A stretch of DNA of 64,000 nucleotides from DATNPH01 sp036703315 (GCA_036703315.1 DATNPH010000017.1:1-64000); one strand, 5' to 3'. Counted from the first letter of the stretch, positions 36,598-47,197 are shown. Notes: generated by a model not told the origin, from the sequence alone. Numbers and translations are program-made.

Positions 36598-38211
36598 CTT
36601 ACAAATTTTCCCTGGTTAACGACAATTATTCTGTTTCCCATCGCCGCCTCGTTGTTCATCCCGTTCCTGCCGAACAAGAATGGTCTTTGGGAGCGTTGGT
36701 ACGCCCTGATTATCGGGCTGATTGATTTTTCTCTGATTGTTTATGCCTTCGCCACTCAGTATGACTTTTCCAATCCAGGACTACAAATGGTGGAAAAGTA
36801 CTCCTGGCTACCCCAGTTGGACTTGAATTGGTCAGTGGGCGTCGATGGGATAGCAATGCCTCTGGTTTTGCTTACAGGCTTTATGACGACGCTGGCGACG
36901 CTGGCAGCTTGGCCGGTAACGTTCAAGCCGAAGCTGTTTTATTTCCTGATGCTGGCAATGTACGGTGGACAGATTGCTGTGTTTGCCGTCCAGGATATGC
37001 TGTTGTTTTTCCTGGTTTGGGAACTGGAACTGATTCCGGTTTACCTGTTGCTGTCAATTTGGGGAGGTAAAAAGCGTCTCTATGCCGCTACTAAGTTTAT
37101 TCTTTACACCGCAGGCGGTTCGCTGTTTATTTTAGTAGCGGCTTTGGCGATGGCATTCTACGGGGATACCGTAACATTCGATATGCAATCGCTCGGTGCT
37201 AAGGACTACGCTCTTAACTTTCAACTGTTAATCTACGGTGGCTTCCTGATTGCCTACGGGGTAAAGCTGCCAATCTTCCCTCTCCACACTTGGCTTCCGG
37301 ATGCCCATGGTGAGGCGACAGCACCGGTGCATATGCTCCTCGCTGGAATTCTCCTCAAGATGGGTGGCTATGCCCTGATTCGGATGAATGTTGGGATGCT
37401 TCCCGATGCTCATGCTTACTTTGCGCCAGTGTTAGTGATTCTGGGTGTCGTCAATATCGTTTACGCCGCTCTAACTTCCTTTGCCCAACGCAACCTGAAG
37501 CGCAAAATTGCCTACTCCTCAATCTCTCACATGGGATTTGTGTTGATTGGCATCGGTTCATTTACTGACCTGGGATTGAGTGGTGCTGTACTGCAAATGG
37601 TGTCCCACGGTTTGATTGGAGCAAGCCTCTTCTTCTTAGTCGGAGCCACTTACGACCGGACGCATACCCTGATGTTGGATGAAATGGGAGGCGTCGGTCA
37701 GAAGATGAAGAAGATTTTCGCCATGTGGACTGCCTGTTCCCTGGCATCCTTGGCATTGCCAGGAATGAGCGGATTCGTGGCGGAGTTGATGGTGTTTATC
37801 GGGTTTGCGACGAGTGATGCTTATACTTCAACGTTCAAGGTAATCGTGGTGTTCCTAGCAGCGGTTGGGGTAATTCTGACTCCGATCTATTTGCTGTCTA
37901 ATCTCCGGGAGATTTTCTACGGTCCGGAAAACAAGGAATTGGTGGCGCACGAAGCTCTCATCGATGCCGAACCGCGAGAGATATTTATCGTTGCCTGTCT
38001 GTTGGTGCCGATGATTGGGATTGGCTTATATCCCAAGATGCTCACTCAAATTTATGATTCCACCACGCTCAAACTAACAGCGCGGCTGCGTGATTCTGTG
38101 CCGACGCTAGCTCAACCGACAGTAGCTAAGGGGGGGGACAAGCCGTTCTTACCTGCGATTGTCCAAGGGGCACCAGCGAAGCTGATCGCGCCCATAATTG
38201 GCAAGCGTTAG
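36592..38211 (+). CDS. ndhD: NAD(P)H-quinone oxidoreductase chain 4 (NdhD, NDH-1L type)
   Basis: A 539-residue antiporter-like subunit with about 14 spans. Motifs: WSVGVDGIAMPLVLLTGFM, FFLVWELELIPVYLLLSIWGG (in part), KLPIFPLHTWLPDAHGEAT and SSISHMGFVLIGIGSF. Glu and Lys of the proton path are present. The start is the ATG at 36592, the only one of four repeat-borne ATGs that opens into the frame. It is probably co-transcribed with ndhF (80 bp apart) and ends before a strong terminator. Confidence 0.95.
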   Translation: MNLTNFPWLTTIILFPIAASLFIPFLPNKNGLWERWYALIIGLIDFSLIVYAFATQYDFSNPGLQMVEKYSWLPQLDLNWSVGVDGIAMPLVLLTGFMTTLATLAAWPVTFKPKLFYFLMLAMYGGQIAVFAVQDMLLFFLVWELELIPVYLLLSIWGGKKRLYAATKFILYTAGGSLFILVAALAMAFYGDTVTFDMQSLGAKDYALNFQLLIYGGFLIAYGVKLPIFPLHTWLPDAHGEATAPVHMLLAGILLKMGGYALIRMNVGMLPDAHAYFAPVLVILGVVNIVYAALTSFAQRNLKRKIAYSSISHMGFVLIGIGSFTDLGLSGAVLQMVSHGLIGASLFFLVGATYDRTHTLMLDEMGGVGQKMKKIFAMWTACSLASLALPGMSGFVAELMVFIGFATSDAYTSTFKVIVVFLAAVGVILTPIYLLSNLREIFYGPENKELVAHEALIDAEPREIFIVACLLVPMIGIGLYPKMLTQIYDSTTLKLTARLRDSVPTLAQPTVAKGGDKPFLPAIVQGAPAKLIAPIIGKR

Positions 38212-38237
38212 TACTTGACGTTCTAATCATTTTTATG

Positions 38238-38274
38238 GTAAAGGATTGGTAAAGTGCCAATCCTTTACTTTTTT
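38238..38274 (+). terminator. Rho-independent terminator after ndhD
   Basis: GTAAAGGATTGG (38238-38249), a 7-base loop, CCAATCCTTTAC (38257-38268), then six T. Confidence 0.95.
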
Positions 38275-38429
38275 ATAGGTTGCTATATATAGCAAAGGAC
38301 AGGCAGGTTAGGATCAATGATCAACTCACACAATACGCTACTATAGACGGCTATCACCAACTTGTGCTAACAGCTTTGGCGACTGCTATATATAGTTGCC
38401 ATACTACGAACGGGCAAGATGCCCATCCT

Positions 38430-39347
38430 ATGTTCCCAGGTTTTCTCCCATCATCTGTTGCCCAGCTCAGAGAGCCTAACGCGATCGCTCTTGCTCAAAG
38501 CCTTAAGCGTCAGAGCATTGCCACGCCCCTAAGTAAGCAACCCATTTCTACCAGCTACTGTCATCAAGGTATCGGCGGTACACCGATTCTCCTGCTCCAT
38601 GGCTTTGATAGCTCTCTACTGGAATTCTTTCGCTTGATACCCTTGCTTGCCGCTCGTAATGAAACTTGGGCGGTTGATTTATTGGGGTTTGGTTTTACGG
38701 ATCGGGTGATCGGAACTCCATTTAGTCCAGCAGCTATCAAGAGCCATCTCTACAGTGTCTGGCAAACTCTGATCAATCAACCAGTGATTCTGGTGGGAGC
38801 CTCAATGGGAGGAGCGACAGCAATAGACTTTACGCTGACCTACCCGAACTGTGTCAAGCAGCTGGTTCTAATCAACAGTGTTGGCTACTCAGGAAGCTTC
38901 CCAATAGGAAAATTTTTATTCCCTCCCCTTGACGTTTTGGCAATGGAATGGTGGCGTTTTCTGAAACTTCAAACTCTTGCAAATGCTAAAGCCGATCGCA
39001 ATCGAGATGCGGCTTACTTAGATGCGCTGCTGGCTACAACACTGCCTTTAGACATGCCGGGTTGGTATGAATCAATCCTTACGTTTACGAAAACAGGGGG
39101 TTACAGTTTAACGGAGGAACAGATTGCTCGAATCGACAAGCCAACGCTGATTTTGTGGGGAGAGTTGGATAACTTCTTAGCTAAGGGTGATGCGGAGAAA
39201 TTTAATCGCGCGATCGCTCATTCTATTCTGCATAAAATCAAAGGCTGCGGTCATGCTCCTCAATTTGAGCAACCGGAGGTAATTGCACAGCACATTCTTG
39301 CCTTCGGACGTGCAGATGAGTCATCTTGCTCACCCAGACTCGCATAA
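38430..39347 (+). CDS. Alpha/beta hydrolase
   Basis: A 305-residue alpha/beta hydrolase. HGFDSSLLEF supplies the oxyanion region, GASMGGATA the nucleophile Ser, WGELDNF the acid and CGHAPQFEQP the His, so the triad is complete. Substrate unknown. The frame is open from 38280, but residues before MFPGFLPSS derive from sequence containing GCTATATATAG repeats and CGGGCAAGATGCCC palindrome-like DNA, so I place the start at 38430. Immediately downstream of ndhD, with its own terminator between them. Confidence 0.83.
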   Translation: MFPGFLPSSVAQLREPNAIALAQSLKRQSIATPLSKQPISTSYCHQGIGGTPILLLHGFDSSLLEFFRLIPLLAARNETWAVDLLGFGFTDRVIGTPFSPAAIKSHLYSVWQTLINQPVILVGASMGGATAIDFTLTYPNCVKQLVLINSVGYSGSFPIGKFLFPPLDVLAMEWWRFLKLQTLANAKADRNRDAAYLDALLATTLPLDMPGWYESILTFTKTGGYSLTEEQIARIDKPTLILWGELDNFLAKGDAEKFNRAIAHSILHKIKGCGHAPQFEQPEVIAQHILAFGRADESSCSPRLA

Positions 39348-39419
39348 GTTCTATAGTCCTGGATATACAGTGAAATGCTACTGGGCATTAAAGGCGACAT
39401 TGAGGGGGTAGGTGCAGTC

Positions 39420-42400
39420 ATGGCTCAGCGAATTGAAGGGAAATCACTTGGCAAGAAATCGCTCTTGGTATTGCTAAAGCTACTATTGCCCACAGGTGAA
39501 AAACCTAACCCCCCAGCCCCCTTCCCTACAAGGGAAGGGGGAGCCTTATTACTCCCCTCTCCTTGCAGGAGAGCCGGAGCTTTAGTGAGGATTGGGGGAG
39601 AGGTTTTAGGTGTAGCACTATTTATCGGCATTGTGCTGGTGTCAGAGTCGGTAGCGGCAACACCTACAAGATTCTCCCCCCTTTTTAACCGGAGCTTTAG
39701 TGAGGAGGGCTGGGGGGGATCGCCAAGCCTTGCCCAACAGCCAGCGACTTCCTCGCCAAATGCAACGACTACTAATAAGCAACAAGCCTACGAACGGGGA
39801 AGGCAACTGTTACAGCAAGGACAGCAACTAGAGGAGCAAGGAACGGCAGAACAGAGGCAACAAGCACTTGCTAAATACGAAGAAGCGCTCTCTATTTGGC
39901 AGCAATTGACGGTTAACGAAGCTCCGCCGTATCTGGCTCGCGGTTGGGAAGCTACAACTCTGGTCAGCATCGGCAGCATCTACAATGACCAGGGTGAGCA
40001 TCAGAAGGCACTGGACTATTTTAATCGGGGGTTAGCCATTAGGCGTGAGGTGAAAAACCGGATTCGGGACGCGATAGCTCGCGCCTCTGCCGATAATACT
40101 GGCTCCAACTCAGGCGACAAACAAGAACTGCTCGACCTTTACAATCAAGCACTTGCAAGTAGCAACTTTAGCGAAGCTGCCCTGCTCTATTCTCTGGGCA
40201 ATGTTTACTTCAAGTTAGGCGAAAATCAAAAAGCGTTGGAATCTTACAACCAAGCCCTGACGCTGTATGGAGCTGTGAAAAAACCCCTTTCTGAAGCTAC
40301 TGTGCTGGGCAACATCGGTAATCTCTACTTTCAGTCAGGCGAGACTAAAAAGGCTCTCGACTTCTACAATCAAGCACTGGAGATTCAGCGTGCCGAGAAG
40401 GATACCGCAGCTCAAGCTAAAACACTCAGCTCTATCGGTAGCATCTACGCGCAATTGGGCGAACGGCAAAAGGCGCTTGCCGCTTATAATCAAGCACTTG
40501 AACTCCAGCGAGAAAGGAAGGATTTGCTTGGGCAAGCGGATATTCTTGAGGGTATTGGACTGCTCTACTTCTTATCGGGTCAGTTTCAGTTGGCGCTCGA
40601 TTCCTATAACCAAGCACTGAAACTCCAACAAGCAGCACAGGGAAATCTATCTGGAACAGATTTAGCTTTCAACCAGCGGCAAGCTAGGATTCTTACGGGT
40701 ATCGGCTCTACCTATGCCTCAGGAGGATTTCGCGATCTTGCTAAAGCACTGGACTTTTATAACCAAGCGCGATCGCTTTACCAAAAGGCGGGATATCGCT
40801 CTGGGGAAGCGTTTCTTCTCTACTACATCAGCGATACCTACAACCAATTGGGGGAAATGCAGAAAGCCCTCGATGCCTTAAATCAAGCGCTCGTGCTGTG
40901 GCGTGACATTTCCAAACCCGATAGGGAAGCTTTTACCCTGAGAAACATCGCTGATATCTATATTTCAATGGGTGAGCCGCAGAAGGCGCTCGACTTTTAC
41001 AACCAAGCCCTCGATATCCAGCGTCGGGTGAACGCTCGTACCGAGCAAGCCAACACGCTCTCCAGCATCGCTGAAGTCTACAGTTTTTTGGGGGATTATC
41101 AGCTCAGTATCAATACACACAACCAAGCGCTAGAGATATTTAAAAGCATAGGCGATCTCTCTAGGCAACGTTTAACTCTTGGCGAGATTGGCGACATATA
41201 CCGCAAAGCCAAAGATTATCAAAAAGCGTTGGAATTTCACAATCAATCGCTGGATCTGGCAAAACAAAATAATCATTTCAACGGGCAAGTCACCGAACTC
41301 GGCTCTATAGTTGTAGACTACCTATCATTAAAGGATTATCCCAAGGCGCTTGATGCGGCTAACCAAGTCCTTGCACTGTCAGGCCAACAGAATAACCCTT
41401 CTTGGGAAGCCAATGCCTTCGGTATGAGCGCTGCTGTTTATCTGAAATCGGGGGATTACCAAAAAGCACTGGAAGCCTTTGAAAAAGCAGTGACTGGGGT
41501 TCGGAAGGTGGAGGATCGCCAAACAGAAGCCATCTACCTGCACGGACTGGGTAAGGTTTACAATGCATTGAAGCAGTACGAAAAAGCGCTCTCAACCTAC
41601 GATCAGGCTCTGGCACTACAACGGATGTTTGGCGATCGCACGGGAGAAGCGGATACACTTTATCAGGTTGCGATTACACAACGCGATAAGGGCAATCTCA
41701 ATGAAGCCCGTACCCAAATCGAAGCAGCCATCAAAATCGTTGAGGACATCCGCACCCGAGTCACCAGCCAACAACTGCGTACTTCTTACTTTGCCTCTGT
41801 GCAGGATTACTACCAGTTCTACATCAACCTACTGATGCAACTGCACAAAAAAGACCCATCTAAAGGGTACGATGCTCTGGCACTACACGCCTCGGAACGC
41901 GCCCGTGCCCGGAGTCTTTTGGAACTCCTAACAGAAGCTAACGCTAATATTCGGCAAGGAGTCGATCCAGAAGTGCTCCAACGAGAGCGCACATTGCAGC
42001 AAAAACTCGATGCTATTGAAAAACGCCGTATCGAGCTAGTTAACGGACAATACACCAATAAACAAGTAGAAGCGCTAGAAAAAGAGACGGCAGCACTTCT
42101 GGAAGAATATCGGCAAATCCAGGAACAAATCCGCCACACCAGTCCGCGCTATGCGGCACTGACTCAGCCGAAACCGCTGGCACTGGCAGAAATTCAAGAG
42201 CAGGTACTTGATGAGAACACGATACTGTTGGAATACTCCTTAGGGGAAGAACGCAGCTATCTCTGGGCAGTCACTCAAACTAGCATCACCAGCTACGAAT
42301 TGCCTAAACGCGCCGACATCGAAGCCGCCGCGCAAAGTTTCTACGAACAGACTGGACAACAAAAGCTGCCAGAACGCCGAGGGCTTGGGGTTACTCCTCG

Positions 42401-43400
42401 TACTGACACCGTTGAAGTTACCAGCCAACTCAGTCAAATGCTCTTGTCACCCGTAGCGAGGCAGTTGGGACAAAAACGCTTACTCATCGTCAGCGATGGC
42501 GTACTCCAGTTTTTACCCTTTGCGGCATTACCAGCACCAGACACTATCGGGAAAGACAATAATCCCGTGCCGCTGATTGTGAAGCACGAAATCGTCAACC
42601 TGCCCTCAGCTTCTACCTTAGCTGTCATCAGGCAAGACACAAATGGGCGAAAAGCTGCCCCGAAAGCAGTAGCCGTGCTAGCCGATCCAGTCTTTAGCGA
42701 CAATGATCAACGCCTCAAAACCCCGGTAGGGGCACAGCATGCCGTGCCTTTACAACCTGCAAATCCAAACAACGTAGATACCCTCGCCTTATCCAGAGCT
42801 GCCAGAGAGATAGGTGTTACATTTGACCGACTCCCCTATACACGGACAGAGGCAGATAACATCTTGAAGCTAGCCTCAGCAGCAGAGCGAATGCAGGCGT
42901 TTGACTTTACAGCTAATCGCGCCACAGCTACCAACCCGCAACTAAGCCAGTATCGCATCGTGCATTTCGCCACTCACGGCATTCTCAATAGCTTGCATCC
43001 AGAGTTATCAGGAGTTGTGCTATCTCTTTTTGATGAAAAGGGCAAACCCCAGAATGGATTCCTACGCCTCCAAGATATCTTCAACCTCAACCTACCCGCC
43101 GAATTAGTTGTCCTGAGTGCTTGTGAAACCGGATTGGGGCAAGAGGTCAAGGGAGAAGGGTTAGTAGGCTTGACAAGAGGCTTCATGTATGCAGGTGCAC
43201 CGCGAGTAATGGTAAGTTTGTGGAGTGTGGATGATGCAGGCACATCCGAGCTGATGAGCCGATTTTACAAAAAGATGCTGCAAGAAAACTTAAAGCCAGT
43301 CGCTGCCCTGAGAGCGGCACAGATTGAAATGTGGCAAGACACACGCTGGAAAGCTCCCTATTACTGGGCTGCTTTCACGCTTCAAGGCGAGTGGAAATAA
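39420..43400 (+). CDS. TPR-CHAT protein (caspase-like CHAT peptidase domain)
   Basis: A 1326-residue protein: N-terminal membrane or signal segment, about 16 to 18 TPR units (residues about 130-790; YNQALxLxR repeats), then a CHAT domain (residues about 960-1325). The caspase-type dyad is His1186 (VHFATHG) and Cys1235 (VVLSACETGLG). Such CHAT proteins are candidate proteases of signalling or cell-death systems; secretion and partners are not established. Start chosen at 39420 (GAGGGGG upstream); 39375 is an alternative. An inserted repeat element encodes residues about 27-63, splitting the hydrophobic N-terminus. Tandem with a second TPR-CHAT gene 100 bp downstream. Confidence 0.9.
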   Translation: MAQRIEGKSLGKKSLLVLLKLLLPTGEKPNPPAPFPTREGGALLLPSPCRRAGALVRIGGEVLGVALFIGIVLVSESVAATPTRFSPLFNRSFSEEGWGGSPSLAQQPATSSPNATTTNKQQAYERGRQLLQQGQQLEEQGTAEQRQQALAKYEEALSIWQQLTVNEAPPYLARGWEATTLVSIGSIYNDQGEHQKALDYFNRGLAIRREVKNRIRDAIARASADNTGSNSGDKQELLDLYNQALASSNFSEAALLYSLGNVYFKLGENQKALESYNQALTLYGAVKKPLSEATVLGNIGNLYFQSGETKKALDFYNQALEIQRAEKDTAAQAKTLSSIGSIYAQLGERQKALAAYNQALELQRERKDLLGQADILEGIGLLYFLSGQFQLALDSYNQALKLQQAAQGNLSGTDLAFNQRQARILTGIGSTYASGGFRDLAKALDFYNQARSLYQKAGYRSGEAFLLYYISDTYNQLGEMQKALDALNQALVLWRDISKPDREAFTLRNIADIYISMGEPQKALDFYNQALDIQRRVNARTEQANTLSSIAEVYSFLGDYQLSINTHNQALEIFKSIGDLSRQRLTLGEIGDIYRKAKDYQKALEFHNQSLDLAKQNNHFNGQVTELGSIVVDYLSLKDYPKALDAANQVLALSGQQNNPSWEANAFGMSAAVYLKSGDYQKALEAFEKAVTGVRKVEDRQTEAIYLHGLGKVYNALKQYEKALSTYDQALALQRMFGDRTGEADTLYQVAITQRDKGNLNEARTQIEAAIKIVEDIRTRVTSQQLRTSYFASVQDYYQFYINLLMQLHKKDPSKGYDALALHASERARARSLLELLTEANANIRQGVDPEVLQRERTLQQKLDAIEKRRIELVNGQYTNKQVEALEKETAALLEEYRQIQEQIRHTSPRYAALTQPKPLALAEIQEQVLDENTILLEYSLGEERSYLWAVTQTSITSYELPKRADIEAAAQSFYEQTGQQKLPERRGLGVTPRTDTVEVTSQLSQMLLSPVARQLGQKRLLIVSDGVLQFLPFAALPAPDTIGKDNNPVPLIVKHEIVNLPSASTLAVIRQDTNGRKAAPKAVAVLADPVFSDNDQRLKTPVGAQHAVPLQPANPNNVDTLALSRAAREIGVTFDRLPYTRTEADNILKLASAAERMQAFDFTANRATATNPQLSQYRIVHFATHGILNSLHPELSGVVLSLFDEKGKPQNGFLRLQDIFNLNLPAELVVLSACETGLGQEVKGEGLVGLTRGFMYAGAPRVMVSLWSVDDAGTSELMSRFYKKMLQENLKPVAALRAAQIEMWQDTRWKAPYYWAAFTLQGEWK
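39503..39706 (+). repeat. GC-rich palindromic repeat inserted in the TPR-CHAT N-terminus
   Basis: CCCCCTTCCCT (39517-39527) and AGGGAAGGGGG (39531-39541) form an inner hairpin, and the outer ends (CCTAACCCCCC, GGGGGAGAGGTTTTAGG) are complementary too. A second fragment with the same 18-mer CCGGAGCTTTAGTGAGGA occurs at 39574-39591 and 39689-39706. This resembles dispersed intergenic repeat DNA of cyanobacteria, here translated. Confidence 0.75.
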
Positions 43401-43500
43401 CTTGATAAGAGGGTAGGAAGTCGCTGTGTAAGCCCTGAAGAAAAAAAGCTAGAATCAGCGATCGCCACTAATTGAGTTAAATCCTCTTCGACGACCAAGA

Positions 43501-46500
43501 ATGCATTCTAAATTTTTAAGTCATCCTGGCTTTGCTGTAGTACTGAGCTTGCTGCTATTGCCAATGCCGATAACAGCAGCGCCAAGCCAGGATGAAATCA
43601 GCCTCCAACAGTCGCCAGTGCCAACAAAATCCCAGGAGAGTCGCGCCGCTGCTGAACGCACCGCAGCAGAAGCAGAGCAACTGTTTAAGCAAGGGACAGC
43701 ACAATCACGACGACAGGCGATCGCGAAATACGAAGAGGCAGTGCGGCTATGGCGTGCGCTAGGCGATGTCTCTCAGGAAGCCTCGACACTTCACAGCATC
43801 GGTCTAGTCTATTATTCATTGGGCGAAAAACAGCAAACGTTGGACTATTACAACCAAGCGCTATCCCTAAGGCGTACCCTAAAACAAACTGGTGGAGAAG
43901 CGGGTATGCTCTGGGCGATCGCTGGAGTCTACAAGGACTTGGGTGACAAGCAGAAATCGCTGGATTACTATAACCAAGCCCTGCCGCTGTTGCGGGCAGT
44001 GGGCGATCGCTCTTTTGAAGCCATGACCTTTATAAGTCTGGGTCAAGTCTACGCCTCATTAGGCGAACCCCAAAAAGCGATCGCATCCTTTAACCAAGCG
44101 ATAGAAATACAACGAAGTGCAAACGATAAACCTGGGGAAGCTCAAACACTTCACGCACTGGGATTTTTCTACGTTAACTTGGGCGAGAACCAGAAAGCGC
44201 TAGACTCACTAAACCAATCCCTACAGCTGTGGCGTGCACTCAAAGATAGTGCTCAGGAATCTGCGACACTCCAGATTCTGGGCACACTTTACTTCGCCTT
44301 AGGCGAAAACCAGAAAGCGCTTGACTCGTTCAACCAAGTGCTGTCGTTTCAGCGTGCGGTGGGTGACGAAGCAGGGGCAGCAGCAGCTCTTATGAGCATC
44401 GCTGGGGTCTACTCTAGTTTAGGTGACCAACAAAAGGCGATCGACCACTATAACCAAGCCTTGGTACTGCAACGAAAGGTGGGGAATCGAGGCGGGGAAG
44501 CTGAAGTACTAAGTACTATCGGTTTAATTTACGATGAGTTGGGTCAAAAGCAAAAGGCGGTAGACTCCTTCAATCAAGCCCGATCGCTTTCCCAGGCTGA
44601 AGGCAACCGCGCCAGAGAAGCGTTTGCACTAAATAATATAGCTGGAGTCTACAACTCCTTAGGTGAGAAACAGCAAGCATTGGACTCCTTTAACCAGGCA
44701 CTATTGCTCCAACGCGCAGCAGGTGACGCGGCAGGAGAAGCCCAAACGCTCGGCTATATCGCTGAGGTTTACAATTCCTTAGGCAATTATCAGCTCAGCC
44801 TTGACTTCTATAACCAAGCCTTGTCACGTCAGCGTACCATAGGCGATCGCCGAGAAGAAGCTACCACCCTCGACAAAATCGGCGCAGTCTATCGCTTAGC
44901 CAATGACAATCAGAAGGCGCTCGACTCTTACAAACAGGCACTCTTAGTCTGGCGTACTGATAAAAACCCTTTTGGAGAAGCCTTCAGCCTGACTAACATT
45001 ACCAGGGTCTATGAGGAATTAGGTGATTATCAAAACGCCCTCGCTTCTGCTTCTCAGGCATTATCGCTGTGGCGTGGTCAAGGCAATCGTGTTCTGGAAG
45101 CCAGTGCCCTGGCTCAAATGGGCAGAGTCTATCGGTCATTGGGCAATTATCAGCAAGCTCTAGACTCCTTTAACCAAACGCTCTCACTAATGCGGGCAGT
45201 GGGGAACCGCTTTGGAGAAGCCGCCGCTCTTGAAAACCTTGCTAAAGTTTATGAGGCATTGGGTGATGCAAACAAGACGCTGGACTCCAATACTCAAGCG
45301 CTGTCACTGTGGCGAACGATTGGCGATCGCTCTGGAGAAGCCGAAACCCTATATCGTATTGCTCTAACTGAACGTAAACGTGGCAATCTCGACCAAGCTA
45401 AGCAACAGATTGAAGCAGGACTCAACATTGTTGAATCTCTACGTAGCAAAGTCCTGAGCCAAGAACTGAGAACTTCTTACTTTGCCTCCGTGCAGAAGTA
45501 TTACCAGTTCTACATTGACTTGCTGATGCAGCTGCACAAAATAACGCCCTCCCAAGGTTACGATGCTCTGGCACTAAACGCCAGCGAACGCTCTAGGGCA
45601 CGTAGTTTGCTGGAAATCCTAACAGAAGCTAATGCCGATATTCGTCAAGGTGTAGATCCAAAGCTACTGGAGAAGAAAAGTACTTTACAGCAGCAACTCG
45701 ATGCGATCGAAAAACGCCGGATACAGCTACTAAGTAGTAATCCTAGTCAAGAACAAGCACAAGCCTTAGAAACAGAAATCTCAGCTCTTCTAGACCAGTA
45801 TCGGCAAGTCGAGGAACAACTTCGAGCCACTAGCCCCCGTTACGCAGCTCTAACTCAGCCAAAACCACTTACCTTGGCAGAAATTCAGCAACAGGTACTC
45901 GATGACGATACCCTGTTGTTGGAATATAGCTTAGGCGAGGAGCGCAGCTATCTCTGGGCAGTAACCAAGACGGGCATCACCAGCTATGAACTCCCCAAAC
46001 GCGCTGACATCGAAACAGCCGCGCAGGGTTTCCGGAACGCTTTGCTCGTCCCAACTCAGCGACTTAGACGCACGAGAGCCACTCAAGCTGCTGCTGCTTT
46101 GAGCCGCATCCTTCTAGAGCCAGTAGCCCAGCAGTTAGGGAGCAAACGCTTACTGCTCGTCAGTGAGGGTACCCTACAGTATGTGCCATTTGCTGCGCTG
46201 CCAAAACCTAACCCACTTGGGAGCGGTGACAGCCCTCAACCCTTGGTGATGGAGCACGAAATCGTTAACCTTCCCTCAGCCTCGACGCTAGCCGTCTTAA
46301 GGAAAGAACTAAAAGGGCGCAAACCTGCCTCTAAGACGATAGCCGTACTAGCTGATCCGGTTTTTACCAGCAATGATGAGCGTATCAAAGTACCTGTAGG
46401 AGCGAATAACTCTTCGCAGAGCAAACAAACAGCTAGCTCTGTAACACCTAATGATGTGAATAGCCTAACTTTAACTAGAGCCGCTAGAGAATCAGACATC

Positions 46501-47082
46501 ACGTTCGATCGCCTGCCTTTTTCTCGGAAAGAGGCTGAGGATATTTTGGCTCTAGTACCAGTGGAACAAAAGATGCAAGTGCTTGATTTTGCTGCCAGTC
46601 GTGCCATAGCTACCAGCCCCCAACTGAGCCAGTATCGCATCGTGCATTTCGCTACTCATGGCATCCTCAACAGCGTCAATCCAGAATTATCGGGAATCGT
46701 GCTATCCCTGATGGATGAAAAAGGCATACCCCAGAACGGCTTCCTACGACTCCACGATGTCTTTAACCTGAATCTGCCAGCCGAACTGGTTGTTCTCAGT
46801 GCCTGTCAAACAGGGTTGGGTCAGTTGGTCAAAGGAGAAGGATTAGTAGGCTTGACAAGAGGGTTTATGTATGCTGGTGCACCACGAGTACTAGTCAGTT
46901 TGTGGAGTGTGGATGATGAAGCTACTTCAGAGCTGATGAACCGATTTTATAAGAAGATGCTGCAAGAAGGGCAAAAGCCAGCCGCTGCCTTAAGATCTGC
47001 ACAGATTGAGATGTGGCAACACAAGCAATGGCAAGCTCCCTATTATTGGGCAGCATTCACCCTTCAAGGTGAATGGCAATAA
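43501..47082 (+). CDS. TPR-CHAT protein, second copy
   Basis: A 1193-residue paralogue with a clear signal peptide (FAVVLSLLLLPMPITAAPS, residues 12-30), about 15 TPR units (residues 50-690) and a CHAT domain (residues about 815-1193). The dyad is His1053 (VHFATHG) and Cys1102 (VVLSACQTGLG). The CHAT domain is nearly collinear with that of the upstream gene, indicating tandem duplication, but the N-terminus is free of the inserted repeat. An export signal suggests a periplasmic or outer location, unusual for a caspase-like enzyme, so substrates would be extracytoplasmic. Confidence 0.92.
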   Translation: MHSKFLSHPGFAVVLSLLLLPMPITAAPSQDEISLQQSPVPTKSQESRAAAERTAAEAEQLFKQGTAQSRRQAIAKYEEAVRLWRALGDVSQEASTLHSIGLVYYSLGEKQQTLDYYNQALSLRRTLKQTGGEAGMLWAIAGVYKDLGDKQKSLDYYNQALPLLRAVGDRSFEAMTFISLGQVYASLGEPQKAIASFNQAIEIQRSANDKPGEAQTLHALGFFYVNLGENQKALDSLNQSLQLWRALKDSAQESATLQILGTLYFALGENQKALDSFNQVLSFQRAVGDEAGAAAALMSIAGVYSSLGDQQKAIDHYNQALVLQRKVGNRGGEAEVLSTIGLIYDELGQKQKAVDSFNQARSLSQAEGNRAREAFALNNIAGVYNSLGEKQQALDSFNQALLLQRAAGDAAGEAQTLGYIAEVYNSLGNYQLSLDFYNQALSRQRTIGDRREEATTLDKIGAVYRLANDNQKALDSYKQALLVWRTDKNPFGEAFSLTNITRVYEELGDYQNALASASQALSLWRGQGNRVLEASALAQMGRVYRSLGNYQQALDSFNQTLSLMRAVGNRFGEAAALENLAKVYEALGDANKTLDSNTQALSLWRTIGDRSGEAETLYRIALTERKRGNLDQAKQQIEAGLNIVESLRSKVLSQELRTSYFASVQKYYQFYIDLLMQLHKITPSQGYDALALNASERSRARSLLEILTEANADIRQGVDPKLLEKKSTLQQQLDAIEKRRIQLLSSNPSQEQAQALETEISALLDQYRQVEEQLRATSPRYAALTQPKPLTLAEIQQQVLDDDTLLLEYSLGEERSYLWAVTKTGITSYELPKRADIETAAQGFRNALLVPTQRLRRTRATQAAAALSRILLEPVAQQLGSKRLLLVSEGTLQYVPFAALPKPNPLGSGDSPQPLVMEHEIVNLPSASTLAVLRKELKGRKPASKTIAVLADPVFTSNDERIKVPVGANNSSQSKQTASSVTPNDVNSLTLTRAARESDITFDRLPFSRKEAEDILALVPVEQKMQVLDFAASRAIATSPQLSQYRIVHFATHGILNSVNPELSGIVLSLMDEKGIPQNGFLRLHDVFNLNLPAELVVLSACQTGLGQLVKGEGLVGLTRGFMYAGAPRVLVSLWSVDDEATSELMNRFYKKMLQEGQKPAAALRSAQIEMWQHKQWQAPYYWAAFTLQGEWQ

Positions 47083-47197
47083 AGTGACTGGGAAGAGGGG
47101 GAAACATGCATTCGCATGGACGAGGAGTCTTAAGGAGGAAATCCTGATAGAGAATCTCTCTTCCCGACTCACCACTCCCTATTTTCAATAATCTTAA

